From positions 1 to 52,756 of the forward strand of contig SDNP01000022.1 in the NCBI GenBank assembly GCA_004524445.1: a DNA stretch of 52,756 bases, read 5' to 3'. This DNA is from Candidatus Thorarchaeota archaeon (GTDB lineage: Archaea; Asgardarchaeota; Thorarchaeia; Thorarchaeales; Thorarchaeaceae). Positions 52,052 through 52,756 of this stretch are shown one piece after another. Made by a program: the position numbers and the translations under genes. Every line of letters begins with the position of its first letter. The stretch's first letter is position 1. The notes beneath the pieces are model-generated. The model made no database searches and was not told the origin of the DNA. It saw only the letters and a list, made by a program, of their open reading frames with translations.

Positions 52052-52395
52052 TTTGCATCAGTCGCTCCTTTGGTTCTTTTTTGCGGGGGTACCGTGCCAA
52101 CTATCTTGTCCGCTGCTAAGGCACCAAGAATCAATGGAAAAAGGGAAATCATTGTCCATATTGCCGCCATAAAGACAGCTGTGAAGGGGTCAGGGGATAA
52201 CAGATCCGGGAATAGAAAATAGAAAACTGCTAGAAAAATGACATAGGAAACCAGCAGGACAACTATCCATTTCTCATAGCCTTTCTGCAAATTCATCTTT
52301 TTTGCAATTACCATGCCTATGAAACCAGAAAGAGATCCGACGAGGAGCCCCAGTAATGGCAATACAACTGGTAGGGGACTCCCAATCAAATTCAA
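52048..52395 (-). CDS. Small membrane protein, tandem paralogue A
   Basis: A 115-residue protein, the first of a paralogous pair, with three hydrophobic segments and a basic tail. Shared motifs are VGSLSGFIGMVIAKKMN and LFPLILGALAADK. TTG start; GGAGG lies 11 bases upstream. It overlaps its paralogue by four bases (coupled translation), and they may form a heteromer. No function recognised. Confidence 0.68.
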   Translation of the reverse strand: MNLIGSPLPVVLPLLGLLVGSLSGFIGMVIAKKMNLQKGYEKWIVVLLVSYVIFLAVFYFLFPDLLSPDPFTAVFMAAIWTMISLFPLILGALAADKIVGTVPPQKRTKGATDAN

Positions 52396-52708
52396 TCTGC
52401 CTCAGTCCCTCCTTTGACGCTAGATTGCTGCAGTCTTATCACCACTGACCAAGAGATGTTGTGATTCTGTTGCTAAATACATTCTGCATAATCCTGGGTT
52501 AACCGATAACGAAAGTAAGATTTGCCTCTGTTTGATACACAGTCTGGTTGCCGAAGACGCCGGTCATCATGTCCTGCTCACTTACAAGAGGACGCGCTAG
52601 TTGCTTGCCTCTCTTTGATATTCAAAAGGTGTTTGTGTCGTGTTAATATGTGGATACTCTTAATAGACGCCGCAAAATACTTGTTTGGTTACTATAGGAG
52701 GATTAGAA
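52396..52708. other. Intergenic region with promoter for the gene at the right edge
   Basis: About 310 bases. An open frame at 52522 is Arg/Cys-rich and without a ribosome site, so I do not call it. AT-rich runs (gttaatatgtgg, tcttaatag) upstream of 52696 may be the promoter of the gene that starts at 52709. Confidence 0.4.
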
Positions 52709-52756
52709 TTGTCTGAAGAAAGACTCGTTTTGCATAATGTGAACTATTTCGACTCC
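52709..52756 (+). CDS. Start of a CDS cut by the window edge
   Basis: A TTG start at 52709 is preceded by a perfect AGGAGG (52696-52701) at seven bases, which makes the start likely. Only 16 codons are visible (MSEERLVLHNVNYFDS), too few to identify. Confidence 0.55.
   Translation, partial: MSEERLVLHNVNYFDS

Noticed and set aside
52522..52716. 64-codon plus-strand frame near the right edge
   Set aside because: Arg/Cys-rich, no ribosome site, and it overlaps the AGGAGG site and start of the next gene.
1..52756. CRISPR array, insertion sequence or integrated provirus
   Set aside because: I saw no regularly spaced repeats, transposase, integrase or tRNA-derived att duplication.

Overview
The window looks like chromosomal DNA from an archaeon, most likely an Asgard archaeon and probably Thorarchaeia-like. 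Archaeal markers are ribosomal proteins S8e and L35Ae, deoxyhypusine synthase, ADP-forming acyl-CoA synthetase, two-subunit class I fumarase, TATA/BRE-type promoters and CCA-encoded tRNAs. The Asgard assignment is an inference from an MglA/Ras-like small GTPase close to four Roadblock/LC7 proteins, a probable EMC6/Rab5ip-like membrane protein and several small zinc-ribbon membrane proteins. No CRISPR array, insertion sequence, rRNA or complete mobile element is visible.

Layout. 1-4.9 kb: a membrane-anchored HerA/VirB4-type ATPase and, directly downstream, a long acidic low-complexity protein that runs off the window. 5-9.1 kb: ZIP metal transporter, two regulators around an array of CGGCAA/TTGCCG half-sites, a CAU tRNA with a probable non-canonical intron, a small thioredoxin-like protein and tRNA-Glu. 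9.1-15.6 kb: a minus-strand block of rqcH (NFACT), two CBS-domain proteins, dihydroorotase, AMMECR1 and nadC. 15.7-22.1 kb: EMC6-like protein, prepilin peptidase, fumarase alpha/beta, then a fumarate reductase flavoprotein and an Fe-S/CCG-domain fusion like thiol:fumarate reductase TfrAB. 22.1-26.6 kb: two uncharacterised proteins, hypA, S8e, hypE and an RNase H-like protein. 26.6-31.4 kb: overlapping smc-scpA-scpB. 31.6-38.8 kb: Roadblock proteins, a zinc-ribbon/VWA protein, a secreted beta-helix protein, zinc-ribbon membrane proteins and the GTPase. 38.8-44.9 kb: cis-prenyltransferase, an unknown helical protein, ADP-forming acyl-CoA synthetase alpha/beta and a radical SAM enzyme. 45-52.8 kb: L35Ae, deoxyhypusine synthase, a VOC protein, a GlcD/GlcF-like FAD plus Fe-S oxidoreductase pair, DUF1801, and small membrane proteins including a tandem paralogous pair.

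How the genes work together. Fumarase and TfrAB-like genes would link malate, fumarate and succinate. The GlcDF-like pair would oxidise a 2-hydroxyacid and shares the CCG-domain electron-transfer module of TfrB. Acyl-CoA synthetase (ADP-forming) would make ATP from acyl-CoA, and HypA/HypE imply a NiFe hydrogenase elsewhere; together this suggests an anaerobic, fermentative or syntrophic heterotroph. The Roadblock/GTPase neighbourhood resembles bacterial MglA/MglB polarity modules and the Roadblock-GTPase sets reported in Asgard archaea. It is the best candidate for an undescribed multi-component system, because it also contains a VWA protein and zinc-ribbon membrane proteins.

Limits: all calls come from reading the sequence and remembered family motifs; no database search, structure prediction or covariance model was run.
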